In this document: positions 21,982-30,928 of the stretch, one piece after another
Layout: each line of letters opens with the position of its first letter
How positions within the stretch are numbered: position 1 is the first letter of the stretch
NCBI GenBank assembly: GCA_024998565.1
Contig: JACOEM010000007.1
Coordinates: 62,001 to 126,000 of the forward strand
Reading direction: 5' to 3'
Length of the DNA stretch: 64,000 nt
Source of the DNA: Nitrospira sp.
GTDB lineage: Bacteria; Nitrospirota; Nitrospiria; Nitrospirales; Nitrospiraceae
The notes under the pieces: model-generated
Told to the model about the DNA's origin: nothing
The model's input: the letters and a program-made list of their open reading frames with translations, nothing else
Database searches by the model: none
Program-made: the position numbers and the translations under genes

Positions 21982-22998
21982 ATGATCAAAGACGCAATCA
22001 ATACATTGGCCGAACGGTCCGATCTCACCGAGCAAGAAGCTGAAACCGTGATGGGCGAGATTATGGACGGCGCGGCCACTTCCGCCCAGATCGCCGGCTA
22101 TCTCATGGGGCTGCGGATGAAGGGGGAGACTGTGGCCGAGATCGCCGGCTCCGTGCAGGCTATGCGGGCCCGCGCAACCAAGATCCGGGTACGGGATTCC
22201 CAGGTCGTAGATACCTGCGGCACCGGCGGTGATCGGGCGCATACCTTCAATATTTCGACTACTGCGGCGTTCGTGGCAGCGGGCGCCGGGCTGACGGTGG
22301 CGAAACATGGCAACCGGTCGGTCTCGTCCAAATCAGGCAGTGCCGATGTGTTGGCCGCGCTGGGTGTGGCGATCGATCTCCCGCCTGAGCGGGTCGCCGA
22401 CTGTGTGAACGAGGTGGGGATCGGGTTTCTCTTCGCGCCGCTCTATCATAGTGCGATGAAACACTGTGCCCAGCCGCGGCAGGAACTGGGGATTCGGACG
22501 CTGCTGAATATTCTCGGCCCCCTGACTAATCCAGCCGGTGCCCGCATACAGGTCGTCGGGGTATTCGATGCCGGCTTGACGGAGTTGTTGGCGAAGGTGC
22601 TGCTCCACCTGGGCGCGCAACATTGTTTTGTCGTGCACGGCATGGACGGATTGGATGAGATCACCGTCACGGACCGGACCCGGATTTCAGAGGGCAAAGC
22701 CGGCGTGGTGTCGAGTTATACCATCGATCCGACGGAATTCGGCCTCACACGCGTCAGGCCGAAAGAACTGGTCGGTGGGAGTGCGGAAGACAATGCCGCC
22801 ATCACGCGCGATATTTTCCGGGGACGGAAAGGACCGAAGCGCGACATCGTGTGTCTGAATGCCGCACCGGCGCTCGTGGCCGGACGCAAGGCGAAGACGC
22901 TGCAGGAAGGGTTTCACCTCGCCCAGCAGACGATCGACTCGGGTGCGGCGATGGAGAAACTGGATCAACTCATCGCATTTACGAAGAAGGCGTCGTGA
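21982..22998 (+). CDS. trpD: Anthranilate phosphoribosyltransferase
   Basis: 338 residues from ATG 21982 (an in-frame TTG lies 18 bases upstream). It transfers phosphoribose from PRPP to anthranilate. Marks: CGTGGD (79-84), HTFNISTTAAFVAAGAG, KHGNRSVSSKSGSADVLAAL, and RTLLNILGPLTNPA. Length is standard and no fusion to trpG is present. trpC begins four bases after its stop. Confidence 0.97.
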   Translation: MIKDAINTLAERSDLTEQEAETVMGEIMDGAATSAQIAGYLMGLRMKGETVAEIAGSVQAMRARATKIRVRDSQVVDTCGTGGDRAHTFNISTTAAFVAAGAGLTVAKHGNRSVSSKSGSADVLAALGVAIDLPPERVADCVNEVGIGFLFAPLYHSAMKHCAQPRQELGIRTLLNILGPLTNPAGARIQVVGVFDAGLTELLAKVLLHLGAQHCFVVHGMDGLDEITVTDRTRISEGKAGVVSSYTIDPTEFGLTRVRPKELVGGSAEDNAAITRDIFRGRKGPKRDIVCLNAAPALVAGRKAKTLQEGFHLAQQTIDSGAAMEKLDQLIAFTKKAS

Positions 22999-23002
22999 CA
23001 TC

Positions 23003-23827
23003 GTGATTCTCGATCGGATTCTCGAACATAAAAAAGCGGAAATTCGCCACAAGAACAGCCGCGGGTATCTCGCGGAGCTGAAAACCAGAATTCGCGATGC
23101 TGGCCCGACACTGGGGTTTGCCGTGAACCTGGACGCGCGCCGGACTCGGACCAGGCCCGCGCTCATCGCGGAGGTCAAGAAGGCCTCTCCGAGTCTCGGT
23201 CTGTTGCGGCCGGAGTTCGAGCAGCGCTTCGAGCCGGTGGCCATCGCCGAAGCCTATCGGGAGCATGGGGCTGCGGCTGTCTCCGTGCTGACGGACAAGG
23301 ATTTTTTTCAGGGCAGCCTCGAGTATCTCTCCGATGTGAAGCGGAAAGTCGGCCTGCCTGCGCTGAACAAAGAGTTCATGGTGGCGGATATTCAGTTCTA
23401 TGAAGCCAGGGCCTATGGCGCGGACGCGGTCCTGTTGATCGTGGCCGGGTTGGAGAAGCGCCAATTGATCGACTTCTCCGCCCTGGCGAAAGAGTTGTCG
23501 CTCGATGTGCTGGTGGAGACGCATCATGAACGCGAACTCGATACCGTGTTGGAATGGCTTCCGGATGTCCGTCTGATCGGTATCAACAATCGTGACCTCA
23601 AAACCTTCTCCACGGATCTGGGCGTGACCCTGCGACTGGCGAAACGCATTCCCGGCGATAAGCTGATCGTGAGTGAAAGCGGGATTCACAAGCGGGAGGA
23701 TGTGACGCGGTTGGTAGAGGCCGGTGTCCATGCCATGCTGATCGGCGAGTCGCTGATCCGGGCGCAGGATATCGGCGTGAAAATTCGTGAGTTGCTGGGC
23801 GATGAATCCAACAAGGAGAAGCCATGA
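23003..23827 (+). CDS. trpC: Indole-3-glycerol-phosphate synthase
   Basis: 274 residues from GTG 23003, four bases after trpD. TIM-barrel enzyme that closes the indole ring. Motifs: IAEVKKASPSLG (catalytic Lys), YREHGAAAVSVLTDKDFFQGS, LPALNKEFM, LIGINNRDLKTF, VSESGIHKREDV. The stop codon overlaps the next start (ATGA), so the lipoprotein that follows is translationally coupled to trpC. Confidence 0.96.
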   Translation: MILDRILEHKKAEIRHKNSRGYLAELKTRIRDAGPTLGFAVNLDARRTRTRPALIAEVKKASPSLGLLRPEFEQRFEPVAIAEAYREHGAAAVSVLTDKDFFQGSLEYLSDVKRKVGLPALNKEFMVADIQFYEARAYGADAVLLIVAGLEKRQLIDFSALAKELSLDVLVETHHERELDTVLEWLPDVRLIGINNRDLKTFSTDLGVTLRLAKRIPGDKLIVSESGIHKREDVTRLVEAGVHAMLIGESLIRAQDIGVKIRELLGDESNKEKP

Positions 23828-24138
23828 AGACGCGACTCTCTCTCGCTGTAATGGCGGCGCTGCTGACCTTGGCCGGTTGTATGAATCAGGAGATCCATGA
23901 ATATTCCCCGAAGTGGGATTCCTGGATGGGCAGCAGCAAAGACGACCGCATCAAGGACATGGGCATCCCCACGAAGTGCCATTCGTTCAAGGACGGCGGC
24001 GAAGTGTGCGAGTGGTCTGTTCCCCAGCAGGACGGGCGGCAGGACTTGATCGGCCTGACTTTCAACGCCAAGGGGCAGGCCTGCCAGTGGTCCTATCGCG
24101 GGTTCTACGGCATGCAGAAGAGCAAGCAGAGTTGCTGA
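23824..24138 (+). CDS. Small lipoprotein inside the trp operon
   Basis: 104 residues. Signal peptide with lipobox TLAG-Cys19. The mature part has Cys at about residues 52, 60, 83 and the last residue, and aromatic-rich sequence (EYSPKWDSWMGSSKDDR, QWSYRGFYGMQ). The pattern SSKDDRIKDMGIPTKC, where a protein is keyed to (D/N)-R-(I/L)...GxP, recalls small envelope lipoproteins of the SmpA-like kind, but I cannot name the family. It overlaps trpC by four bases (ATGA) and precedes trpF by four, so it is firmly embedded in the operon although nothing links it to tryptophan chemistry. Confidence 0.75.
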   Translation: MKTRLSLAVMAALLTLAGCMNQEIHEYSPKWDSWMGSSKDDRIKDMGIPTKCHSFKDGGEVCEWSVPQQDGRQDLIGLTFNAKGQACQWSYRGFYGMQKSKQSC

Positions 24139-24142
24139 CGCC

Positions 24143-24775
24143 ATGGCTGTAAAGGTTAAGATCTGCGGTCTGACGAATGCCGAGGACGCGGCCGTGGCGG
24201 TGGAAGCCGGCGCGGATGCGGTCGGGTTCGTGTTTCATAAAAAGAGCCCTCGGTGCGCGGAAGCGGCGGCGGTCAAGGCAATCGTGAAGGAACTGCCCCC
24301 GTTTGTGTTGCCGATCGGCGTGTTCGTGAATGAGGATGCGAAGGTGGTGCGGGACATCATGGACAGTTGCGGTCTTGCCCTTGCGCAGCTTCATGGGGAT
24401 GAGACGGCGGCCTATTGCGAGATGCTGGGGCGGCCGGTGCTGAAGGCGATTCGTCTTCGGGATCGACGGTCATTTCTGGCGCTTGCCGAGTTTCAAGGGC
24501 GCGCCGGCGTGCGGGGATTTCTGGTGGATGCCTTTTCTCCCGACGCTTATGGCGGCACGGGACAGGTGGCCGATTGGTCCTTGGCTGCGGAGGCCGCGGC
24601 GGTGGCGCGTATTCTTCTGGCCGGAGGGCTGACGCCGGAGAACGTCGTGCAAGCCATCGAGCAGGTGCGGCCCTACGGCGTCGATGTCAGCAGCGGAGTC
24701 GAGGCCTCGCCCGGCAGGAAAGGCCATGACAAGGTCCGGGCCTTTGTGCAGGCCGTGAGGCTTGTCTCCCGCTAG
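24143..24775 (+). CDS. trpF: Phosphoribosylanthranilate isomerase
   Basis: 210 residues. Amadori isomerase of the tryptophan pathway, (beta/alpha)8 barrel. KICGLTN at 5-11 holds the catalytic Cys, [13 protein letters not shown] the catalytic Asp and phosphate loop, [12 protein letters not shown] and [19 protein letters not shown] the C-terminal phosphate-binding end. Start four bases after the embedded lipoprotein. A promoter for trpBA overlaps its last codons. Confidence 0.96.
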   Translation: MAVKVKICGLTNAEDAAVAVEAGADAVGFVFHKKSPRCAEAAAVKAIVKELPPFVLPIGVFVNEDAKVVRDIMDSCGLALAQLHGDETAAYCEMLGRPVLKAIRLRDRRSFLALAEFQGRAGVRGFLVDAFSPDAYGGTGQVADWSLAAEAAAVARILLAGGLTPENVVQAIEQVRPYGVDVSSGVEASPGRKGHDKVRAFVQAVRLVSR

Positions 24776-24790
24776 GCCAGCGTCTATACT
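24762..24790 (+). promoter_or_regulatory. Internal sigma-70-type promoter for trpBA
   Basis: TTGTCT (24762-24767), exactly 17 bases, TATACT (24785-24790). The -10 box matches five of six. It begins inside the end of trpF and lies 33 bases before trpB. Confidence 0.5.
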
Positions 24791-24822
24791 TTTGTTTTTC
24801 ACGACTAGCTGAAGGGATTCAC

Positions 24823-26013
24823 ATGGCGATACCAGATCGACATGGGCGGTTCGGCCCATACGGCGGACGGTATGTCCCTGAAACTCTCATGCCCGCCTTG
24901 CTGGAACTGGAAGAGGTATACGAGCGGACACGCCGGGACAAGGGGTTTCAAGCCGAACTGAAGCACTATTTGAAAGAATATGTCGGGCGGCCGACGCCGC
25001 TGTATTTCGCCCAGCGTCTGACGAAGCGATTGGGTGGTGCCAAGATTTATCTCAAGCGCGAAGACCTGTGTCATACCGGCGCCCATAAAATCAACAATGC
25101 GATCGGGCAAGCGCTGCTCGCACGACGGATGAAAAAGCCTCGTCTGATTGCCGAAACGGGTGCGGGGCAGCACGGAGTGGCGACGGCGACTGTCGCCGCA
25201 ATGTTCGGCCTGGAATGTGAAATCTACATGGGCACGGAAGACATGCAGCGGCAGGCGCTGAACGTCTTCCGGATGCGGCTCCTGGGTTCGACGGTTACCG
25301 GCGTGGATGCCGGCAGCCGGACGTTGAAGGATGCCATCAGTGAAGCGATGCGGGATTGGACGACCAACGTGCGGACGACCCACTATGTGCTCGGTTCAGT
25401 TCTGGGTGCGCATCCCTATCCGATGATGATCCGGGATTTTCAGTCCGTCATCGGCCGTGAAGCCCGCAAACAGATTCTGGCCGCGGAAGGGCGTCTGCCC
25501 GATTGTCTGATCGCCTGTGTCGGCGGCGGCAGTAATGCGATGGGGCTGTTTCACGCCTTCGTTCCGGATAAGAAGGTCAGGATGGTGGGGGTCGAAGCCG
25601 GAGGTCTGGGCGTCGAGAGCGGCAAACATGCGGCCCGGTTTGCGGGCGGTCGCCCTGGTGTGTTGCAAGGGACCATGACCTATCTGCTGCAGGACGAGAA
25701 CGGTCAGGTGAATCTTACCCATTCCGTCTCGGCAGGTTTGGACTATGCGGCGGTGGGGCCGGAGCACAGCTACTACAAGGAAACGAATCGTGCCCAGTAC
25801 ACGTCGGTCACGGATGATGAGGCGTTGGAGGCGTTCGATCTGCTCGCGCGGGAGGAGGGGATCATGCCCGCGCTGGAAAGCGCCCATGCCATCGCCGAAG
25901 TGGTGAAGTGTGCGCCGAAAATGAAGAAGAGCCAGATCCTCATCGTGAACCTGTCCGGGCGCGGCGACAAGGATGTGCAGCAGGTGGCGAGAATCAAAGG
26001 CGTCACGCTGTAG
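24823..26013 (+). CDS. trpB: Tryptophan synthase beta chain
   Basis: 396 residues, standard TrpB1 length. PLP enzyme that condenses indole with serine. Lys89 in [13 protein letters not shown] holds [27 protein letters not shown] (phosphate clamp) and the C-terminal LSGRGDKD are all present. The N-terminus ([19 protein letters not shown]) is typical. AAGGGA precedes the ATG. trpA follows after a 165-base repeat-like spacer. Confidence 0.97.
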   Translation: MAIPDRHGRFGPYGGRYVPETLMPALLELEEVYERTRRDKGFQAELKHYLKEYVGRPTPLYFAQRLTKRLGGAKIYLKREDLCHTGAHKINNAIGQALLARRMKKPRLIAETGAGQHGVATATVAAMFGLECEIYMGTEDMQRQALNVFRMRLLGSTVTGVDAGSRTLKDAISEAMRDWTTNVRTTHYVLGSVLGAHPYPMMIRDFQSVIGREARKQILAAEGRLPDCLIACVGGGSNAMGLFHAFVPDKKVRMVGVEAGGLGVESGKHAARFAGGRPGVLQGTMTYLLQDENGQVNLTHSVSAGLDYAAVGPEHSYYKETNRAQYTSVTDDEALEAFDLLAREEGIMPALESAHAIAEVVKCAPKMKKSQILIVNLSGRGDKDVQQVARIKGVTL

Positions 26014-26178
26014 CAGGTGGTTGAAAACGGCCTCCAGCTTTGTTCTCGCGGCGCGCACAGGTTCGACGTACTGCAGGAGTACGCCTCAGCTCCGCGCTTG
26101 CTGCGGCCGCGCTGGATGATCGTTTCGACCCTCCTGCGATTGGTTTCAAGGATGATCGAGAGGGATAGGTATATCCAT
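26014..26178 (+). repeat. REP-like intergenic element with hairpin
   Basis: The spacer between trpB and trpA contains GTACT (26068-26072), GCAGG, AGTAC (26078-26082), a perfect hairpin, flanked by GC-rich runs (CTCGCGGCGCGCACAGG and GCTTGCTGCGGCCGCGC). Its ends are roughly inverted (GTGGTTGAAAACG near the start, CGTTTCGACCC near 26136). From memory, elements of this kind recur between genes in Nitrospira genomes; no second copy is present in this window. It carries no gene. Confidence 0.5.
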
Positions 26179-26979
26179 ATGAATCGTTTGGATCACAGAT
26201 TGAGTCAGCTGAAGGCGAAGGGGGAGAAGGCGCTGATCACCTACATCATGGCGGGGGACCCGTCGTTGCAGGAGACGGAGCAGTTGGTGCTCGAGTTGGA
26301 GCGGGCGGGCGCCGACGTCATCGAATTAGGGGTGCCTTTTTCCGATCCCATCGCCGATGGACCGGTGATTCAGAAGGCCGCCGAGCGTGGCCTCCAGAGC
26401 GGGACCTCGCTTCGAAGGATCCTGGAATCGGTGCGGCATCTTCGGACGTCGACCCAGATCCCGATCGTCCTGATGGCCTATTACAACAACATCCATGCGT
26501 TCGGTGAGGCGGAATTCTGCCGGATCGCTGCGGATGCGGGTGTGGACGGATTGATCGTGCCGGATATGCCGCCGGATGAGGCGGGGCCGTTGCGTGGTCC
26601 GGCTGGTGAGGCCGGACTCCATCTGATCTTTCTGTTGGCTCCGACCAGCACTGCGTCGAGGCGGGCCTATGTGGCAAGGGAGTCCGGCGGATTTGTCTAT
26701 TATGTTTCCATCACGGGCATTACTGGGGCTAAACTACAGGACGTGGCGGGCGTACGCGAGAACGTCGCCAAGATCAGAAAGCACACCAAGACCCCGGTGG
26801 CTGTGGGATTCGGCGTGGCGACTCCGGAGGATGCCGCGCGGGTGGCTCAGGTCGCCGATGGCGTGATCGTGGGCAGCGCAATTGTGCGTCGTGTTGGAGA
26901 GCATGGGCAGGATGGCCGACTCGTTCAGGAAGTGGGTGCGTTCGTGCGATCCCTCAAGGAGGCGATGCAGCCGGCCTAG
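26179..26979 (+). CDS. trpA: Tryptophan synthase alpha chain
   Basis: 266 residues from ATG 26179. It cleaves indole-3-glycerol phosphate to indole. Glu49 (VIELG) and Asp60 (SDPIAD) sit at the canonical catalytic positions; PTSTASRRAYVA, YYVSITGITGA and VAVGFGVATPEDA are family marks. The frame is open back to 26017 through the repeat element, but that region is non-coding in character. It ends the trp gene set. Confidence 0.96.
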   Translation: MNRLDHRLSQLKAKGEKALITYIMAGDPSLQETEQLVLELERAGADVIELGVPFSDPIADGPVIQKAAERGLQSGTSLRRILESVRHLRTSTQIPIVLMAYYNNIHAFGEAEFCRIAADAGVDGLIVPDMPPDEAGPLRGPAGEAGLHLIFLLAPTSTASRRAYVARESGGFVYYVSITGITGAKLQDVAGVRENVAKIRKHTKTPVAVGFGVATPEDAARVAQVADGVIVGSAIVRRVGEHGQDGRLVQEVGAFVRSLKEAMQPA

Positions 26980-26984
26980 CCGGC
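26970..26984 (+). terminator. Short hairpin at the trpA stop
   Basis: GCCGGC, CTA, GCCGGC spans the last codons and the stop, followed by AGCTCTTCTCC. The six-pair stem with a three-base loop and a pyrimidine tract could stop transcription; there is no clean T-run. Confidence 0.3.
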
Positions 26985-27181
26985 AGCTCTTCTCCCCCCT
27001 CAGTATTCTATTCAACTTTTCAGCCGACATCTTCGTGCATGATTCCTGTGGAGCCCCGTCCGTCGCATCGGTCAGACCAGGACGGCGGCTCCCGGTTGCG
27101 TATTGTCCTGATCCGAGGAATTCGTGGGAGCGGAGACGTTCCCTGCCGTGCAACGTGTGACGCTTCATATGAGGAGACGCC

Positions 27182-28255
27182 ATGGCCGTAGCTCGTCGTA
27201 AGGTCAGCCGAACCAACCGCAAGACGACATCGAAAACCGCATTGGTTGCTCCACGCCGCAAAGCTACGGCGCGTGTGCCTGCGGCAATGGGTGAAGAGCG
27301 CGTCATCCGTACTCTGCAACAGGGATTGTTCGATACCCTGTCCGGTTCCGAAGGGGAGGGCCGTTCACCCATCAGCGTCTCGGCGGCGTTTGTGCAATCG
27401 TTCCTGCAGCTGACGAAGGTTCAGGCGATCGCCGTGTACGTGCGTGATGAGCAGACCCGCGAGATGACCTGTCTGGCGGAGGCCGGGAGCAGCGATGCCT
27501 CTGTGGCCGGGAAATGGCGGGAGGGCCTGGCCAGGGTGGAACAGAATGCACAGGTGAGCAGCGGCGACTTGTATGGTTTACGATTGCACCGGATCGGTCG
27601 AATGGACGGCGTCGTGATGTTTCAGACCGGGAAGTCCCAGCGGTTGCCCTCGCGGAAGTTACTGACCGTGTTGACGACAGTCGAACCCTGGTTGGCGGTC
27701 TTGCTGGACCATGCGCGATTGACCGTCAAATACGCGGCGAAGATTCTTCGGATCCAACACATGGAGCAGGTGAGTGATCTGTTGAATTCGTCGCTGGCGG
27801 AAGAGGAGAAGTTACGCCGGGCGCTGGATGCCGCGGTTCGCCTGGTGGAAGCGGAGGCCGGGGCCTTGTTCCTCAGTGCCGGTGATGGAATCTTGAAACT
27901 CTGTACGGTCGCGGGGGAGCGCGCAGCAGGTCTGCCCGGGCTTCAATCGACGATTGCCGCGGCTGTTCATCGGACGGGCCAGGCGGTGTTGATTACGCGG
28001 GGAGGGCAGGATGCCAGACTGGTTGCCGGTCAGGGATGGCAGGCCGCCTTGCCGGTGGCGTCTCTCGTCTCCGTGCCTGTCCGTATGGGAACACAGGCCG
28101 TGGGTGTGTTGGAGGTGGTGAATCGGCGAAGCGGCAAATCGTTCAGCAATTGGGATGTGCTGGAACTGGCGAGTCTCTCGAACCAATTCGGGCTGGCGAT
28201 CGATAATCTGCGCAGAGGAACCGTCGGGGAGGGTGATACGAAACGGGGCGGGTAA
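27182..28255 (+). CDS. GAF-domain protein
   Basis: 357 residues. A very basic N-terminus (about 35 residues, many Arg/Lys/Ala) precedes two GAF-type modules: a degenerate one (about 60-185; QAIAVYVRDEQTREMTCLAE) and a clearer one (about 205-345; LVEAEAGALFLSAGDGILKL, VSVPVRMGTQAVGVLEVVNR, DVLELASLSNQFGLAIDN). No kinase, cyclase or DNA-binding output domain is present. GAF modules bind cyclic nucleotides or other small ligands. GAGGAG stands before the ATG. It converges on the next leftward lipoprotein gene with a two-base gap. Confidence 0.75.
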   Translation: MAVARRKVSRTNRKTTSKTALVAPRRKATARVPAAMGEERVIRTLQQGLFDTLSGSEGEGRSPISVSAAFVQSFLQLTKVQAIAVYVRDEQTREMTCLAEAGSSDASVAGKWREGLARVEQNAQVSSGDLYGLRLHRIGRMDGVVMFQTGKSQRLPSRKLLTVLTTVEPWLAVLLDHARLTVKYAAKILRIQHMEQVSDLLNSSLAEEEKLRRALDAAVRLVEAEAGALFLSAGDGILKLCTVAGERAAGLPGLQSTIAAAVHRTGQAVLITRGGQDARLVAGQGWQAALPVASLVSVPVRMGTQAVGVLEVVNRRSGKSFSNWDVLELASLSNQFGLAIDNLRRGTVGEGDTKRGG

Positions 28256-28257
28256 GG

Positions 28258-28863
28258 CTAGCGTTTCTCGGGCGGCATGTACTTGATCATGTCCGTCGCC
28301 AGCTTCGTAGCAAGATCCCGCATGTCCGGACGGATGAAGAGATAACTTTCCTGCACCTGGTGGCGCGCTTTCCAGACAATGGCGCCGTTCACGGCATCGA
28401 CCAGCCGCATGCTCAGGCCCACGCGGGCGATATTATCGCCTTCTTCTCTCGTATATTCCCAGGCATTCACCTTCACCACCAGCAGAGAGTCGGCACCCAA
28501 CGCGTGCCCGATCTTGATCGCGGAATTCTTGTCCGATTGGCCCGTCGTTTCCATCCGTGAGAAATAGGTCACGAGCGCATCGAACGCATCTTTCGTGGTC
28601 TGGAAGGTATCGGTGACCTGATCGGGGGGAACGACCTTCTCGACGCGGCGGCTCTTGATCAGCACTTTCGCCACCACTTCTTCGACGTCTTCTCTGGCGC
28701 TATCGTAGGTGCCGGAAATCGGGAGAATAGCCATGGTCTTGGGGTAGAACCCGCGCGCGGCCGGCCCTTCCCACATTTCTTGCAAACCTCCGCAGCCGGT
28801 CAGGAGGCCGGTCATCAGGAGGCAGAAAACAACACTGATGGTGCGTACTGTGTGTCGTGTCAT
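28258..28863 (-). CDS. DUF799/CsgG-like lipoprotein
   Basis: 201 residues. Lipobox LLTG-Cys24. The mature part, YPKTMAILPISGTYDS, VVAKVLIKSRRVEKVVPPDQV, HALGADSLLVVKVNAWEY and LVDAVNGAIVWKARHQV, follows the pattern of lipoproteins that share the CsgG-type fold (GNA1162/DUF799). Such proteins sit at the outer membrane in assembly or secretion complexes. A perfect 12-base palindrome (TTGCTATAGCAA, 28866-28877) lies just before the start codon in place of a ribosome-binding site and might be an operator. A beta-barrel gene lies upstream on the same strand, 46 bases away. Confidence 0.6.
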   Translation of the reverse strand: MTRHTVRTISVVFCLLMTGLLTGCGGLQEMWEGPAARGFYPKTMAILPISGTYDSAREDVEEVVAKVLIKSRRVEKVVPPDQVTDTFQTTKDAFDALVTYFSRMETTGQSDKNSAIKIGHALGADSLLVVKVNAWEYTREEGDNIARVGLSMRLVDAVNGAIVWKARHQVQESYLFIRPDMRDLATKLATDMIKYMPPEKR

Positions 28864-28909
28864 GGTTGCTATAGCAAGTGTAGCAGATTGATTCAGTGCG
28901 AACGTAACC

Positions 28910-30055
28910 TTAGAAGGTCAAGGCCACGGACCCGGATGCCAGGGCAGCCTGGTCTCTGAAATCATACCCGCCGGCAATATCGATGCGCAAGGCAAGGATG
29001 CGAAGTCCGAAGCCCGCCGTCGGAATAAACGGTGTCTTGGCATCCTGCATATTCTTAAATGCGCCGACCCTGAAGGACAGGAGTTCGGACAGGATTGTCT
29101 GCTCCGCGCCCAGGCTCAGGACCTGACTGTACACGCCCGGGGTGAGCGTATTGTTCTTCGTAATATCCACATCGGCAGATAAGGTCAACGAGTTATAGGG
29201 GTTGACGGCCACGCCGGTGCGAACCTGCGGGAGCAATTTGAATTTGTCTCCGTTCGGCGCATCGAAAGTCGGCGCGTTGATGTCCTTCGCCACGATCCCC
29301 ATCCGCAACCAGGACGAAGGCCGGAACATCGCTCCCACGTCGATCCCGATCGCGGTCGAGATCTTCGCGCGCCCGATGTCTTCGAATACTCTCACGTCGT
29401 CGCTGGCGCCACGGATGTTGGTGGATCCCGTATAGGCCGCGCCTTGGATGACCTTGCCGGTGACGCCGATCGAAAACATCCGGTCCATGAAGGCGTAGGC
29501 GTAGGAGAGGGCGGCTTGGCGGACTTCCAGCCCGTTCATGGCGAACTGCCCGTTCACGCTGAGATTGGTGCCGTTATTCGTAAATCCGACCGGGCCGCGC
29601 AGGAAGCCGCCGGCGGTGGCGACGTCGGAGACGTTGAACCCCAGTGCATGTTCGCCGAAGTTGCCTTTGACGTACAATCCACCGGAGGCAGCTGCGGTGA
29701 GGTTGGCGCCGGGACGGTTGATGCGATCGATCTGTTGCTGGAGGCGGGCGATGTTGCCGGCCGACGTATCGTTCAAATTCAGGTTGTTGATGTCTTTCAG
29801 GGAATCGAACACGTCGCCTCGATCGACGACCTGACCGCTGCCCTGAAAACGGATATCGAATTTCTTGTTCATCGCCATGCCGGCCGGATTCCAATAGGTG
29901 GCCAGGGAGTCGGATGTCGTGGCCACTCCGGCTCCGCCCATGCCCATTTGTCGCGATCCGACAAACACAAATTCGACCGCGGCTGCTTGAAGAGGCAGGA
30001 GGATGGCAAGACAAATGGTCGTGAGCCGGACGTACGGTGCGAACGATGTCTTCAT
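28910..30055 (-). CDS. Outer-membrane beta-barrel protein (TraF-like/FadL-like)
   Basis: 381 residues. Signal peptide ends at QAAA-VEF. The mature N-terminus GSRQMGMGGAGVATTSDSLATYWNPAGMA is the pattern of FadL/PorV-type and plasmid TraF_2-type barrels. The rest alternates polar and hydrophobic residues as beta strands, and the protein ends in Phe (SVALTF), the usual barrel-assembly signal. A helical insert (DTSAGNIARLQQQIDRI) lies near residue 100. It may be a porin-like or assembly protein; the ligand is unknown. The lipoprotein gene downstream could be a partner. Confidence 0.7.
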   Translation of the reverse strand: MKTSFAPYVRLTTICLAILLPLQAAAVEFVFVGSRQMGMGGAGVATTSDSLATYWNPAGMAMNKKFDIRFQGSGQVVDRGDVFDSLKDINNLNLNDTSAGNIARLQQQIDRINRPGANLTAAASGGLYVKGNFGEHALGFNVSDVATAGGFLRGPVGFTNNGTNLSVNGQFAMNGLEVRQAALSYAYAFMDRMFSIGVTGKVIQGAAYTGSTNIRGASDDVRVFEDIGRAKISTAIGIDVGAMFRPSSWLRMGIVAKDINAPTFDAPNGDKFKLLPQVRTGVAVNPYNSLTLSADVDITKNNTLTPGVYSQVLSLGAEQTILSELLSFRVGAFKNMQDAKTPFIPTAGFGLRILALRIDIAGGYDFRDQAALASGSVALTF

Positions 30056-30197
30056 AAACCTGGTCGAACTCCAACGTGAATGCGAGGATGGGTCAGTCTA
30101 CGAAAAGATGCTGACGCCGTCAAGAAATCCCGATCAAGGTCGGACGATTCAGCCGCGCCGCGCAAGTGGGCGAGGGCCATCCACCGATTGTCTCGCG

Positions 30198-30866
30198 TTA
30201 TGAGGATACGATCATCCCGTCCTGCATGGAGACGATGCGATCGGCCTGGGATGAGAGCTTGTCGTTGTGGGTCACGATGACGAATGTGGTCCCACGGGAG
30301 CGGTTCAACTGACGGAGCAAGGTGAAGAGGGCGTCGCCGGTATGGGAGTCGAGGTTGCCTGTCGGTTCATCGGCCAGCACCAGATCCGGTTGTTGCATCA
30401 AGGCGCGCGCGACGGAGACTCGCTGTTGCTCGCCGCCTGAGAGTTCGCCCGGTTTGTGGTGGAGTCGATCAGCCAGACCGACCTCGCCGAGGAGTTTCGT
30501 CGCCTCGCCGACGACATCGGCCATATCGCGTTTTTGAATCATCGCCGGGAGGCAGGCGTTTTCGAGGGCGGAGAATTCCGGCAGCAGGTGGTGGAATTGA
30601 AACACGAACCCGACACGTTTGTTGCGGAACTCGGCCTGCTCTTGCTCGGTGAGCGTAAAAAGATTCTGGCCGTCGAACGACACGGTGCCCTTGGTCGGGC
30701 GATCCAGGGTCCCGAGGATTTGCAGCAGGGTGCTCTTCCCGGCTCCGGAGGCGCCCATGATCGCGATCAATTCCCCGCGTTTGATGTGCAGGTTGATGTT
30801 ATTCAACACGACGAGTTCACGCCCGCCCATGGGAAACGATTTGTAGAGATCGACGACGTCAATCAT
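30198..30866 (-). CDS. lolD: Lipoprotein-releasing ABC transporter ATPase
   Basis: 222 residues. Walker [10 protein letters not shown] (38-46), Q-loop [17 protein letters not shown], signature [15 protein letters not shown], Walker [14 protein letters not shown]-loop VTHN. The [15 protein letters not shown] stretch is typical of LolD. With LolC it drives release of mature lipoproteins from the inner membrane to the LolA carrier. It is the last gene of the leftward run lnt-prfB-lysS-lolC-lolD, 62 bases after lolC. Confidence 0.93.
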   Translation of the reverse strand: MIDVVDLYKSFPMGGRELVVLNNINLHIKRGELIAIMGASGAGKSTLLQILGTLDRPTKGTVSFDGQNLFTLTEQEQAEFRNKRVGFVFQFHHLLPEFSALENACLPAMIQKRDMADVVGEATKLLGEVGLADRLHHKPGELSGGEQQRVSVARALMQQPDLVLADEPTGNLDSHTGDALFTLLRQLNRSRGTTFVIVTHNDKLSSQADRIVSMQDGMIVSS

Positions 30867-30928
30867 GTCGGTGCTGCAATCTGCAATGGTTCACGATCAA
30901 TCGTGTTGCTGGGAAGTCCCGGACTCTC

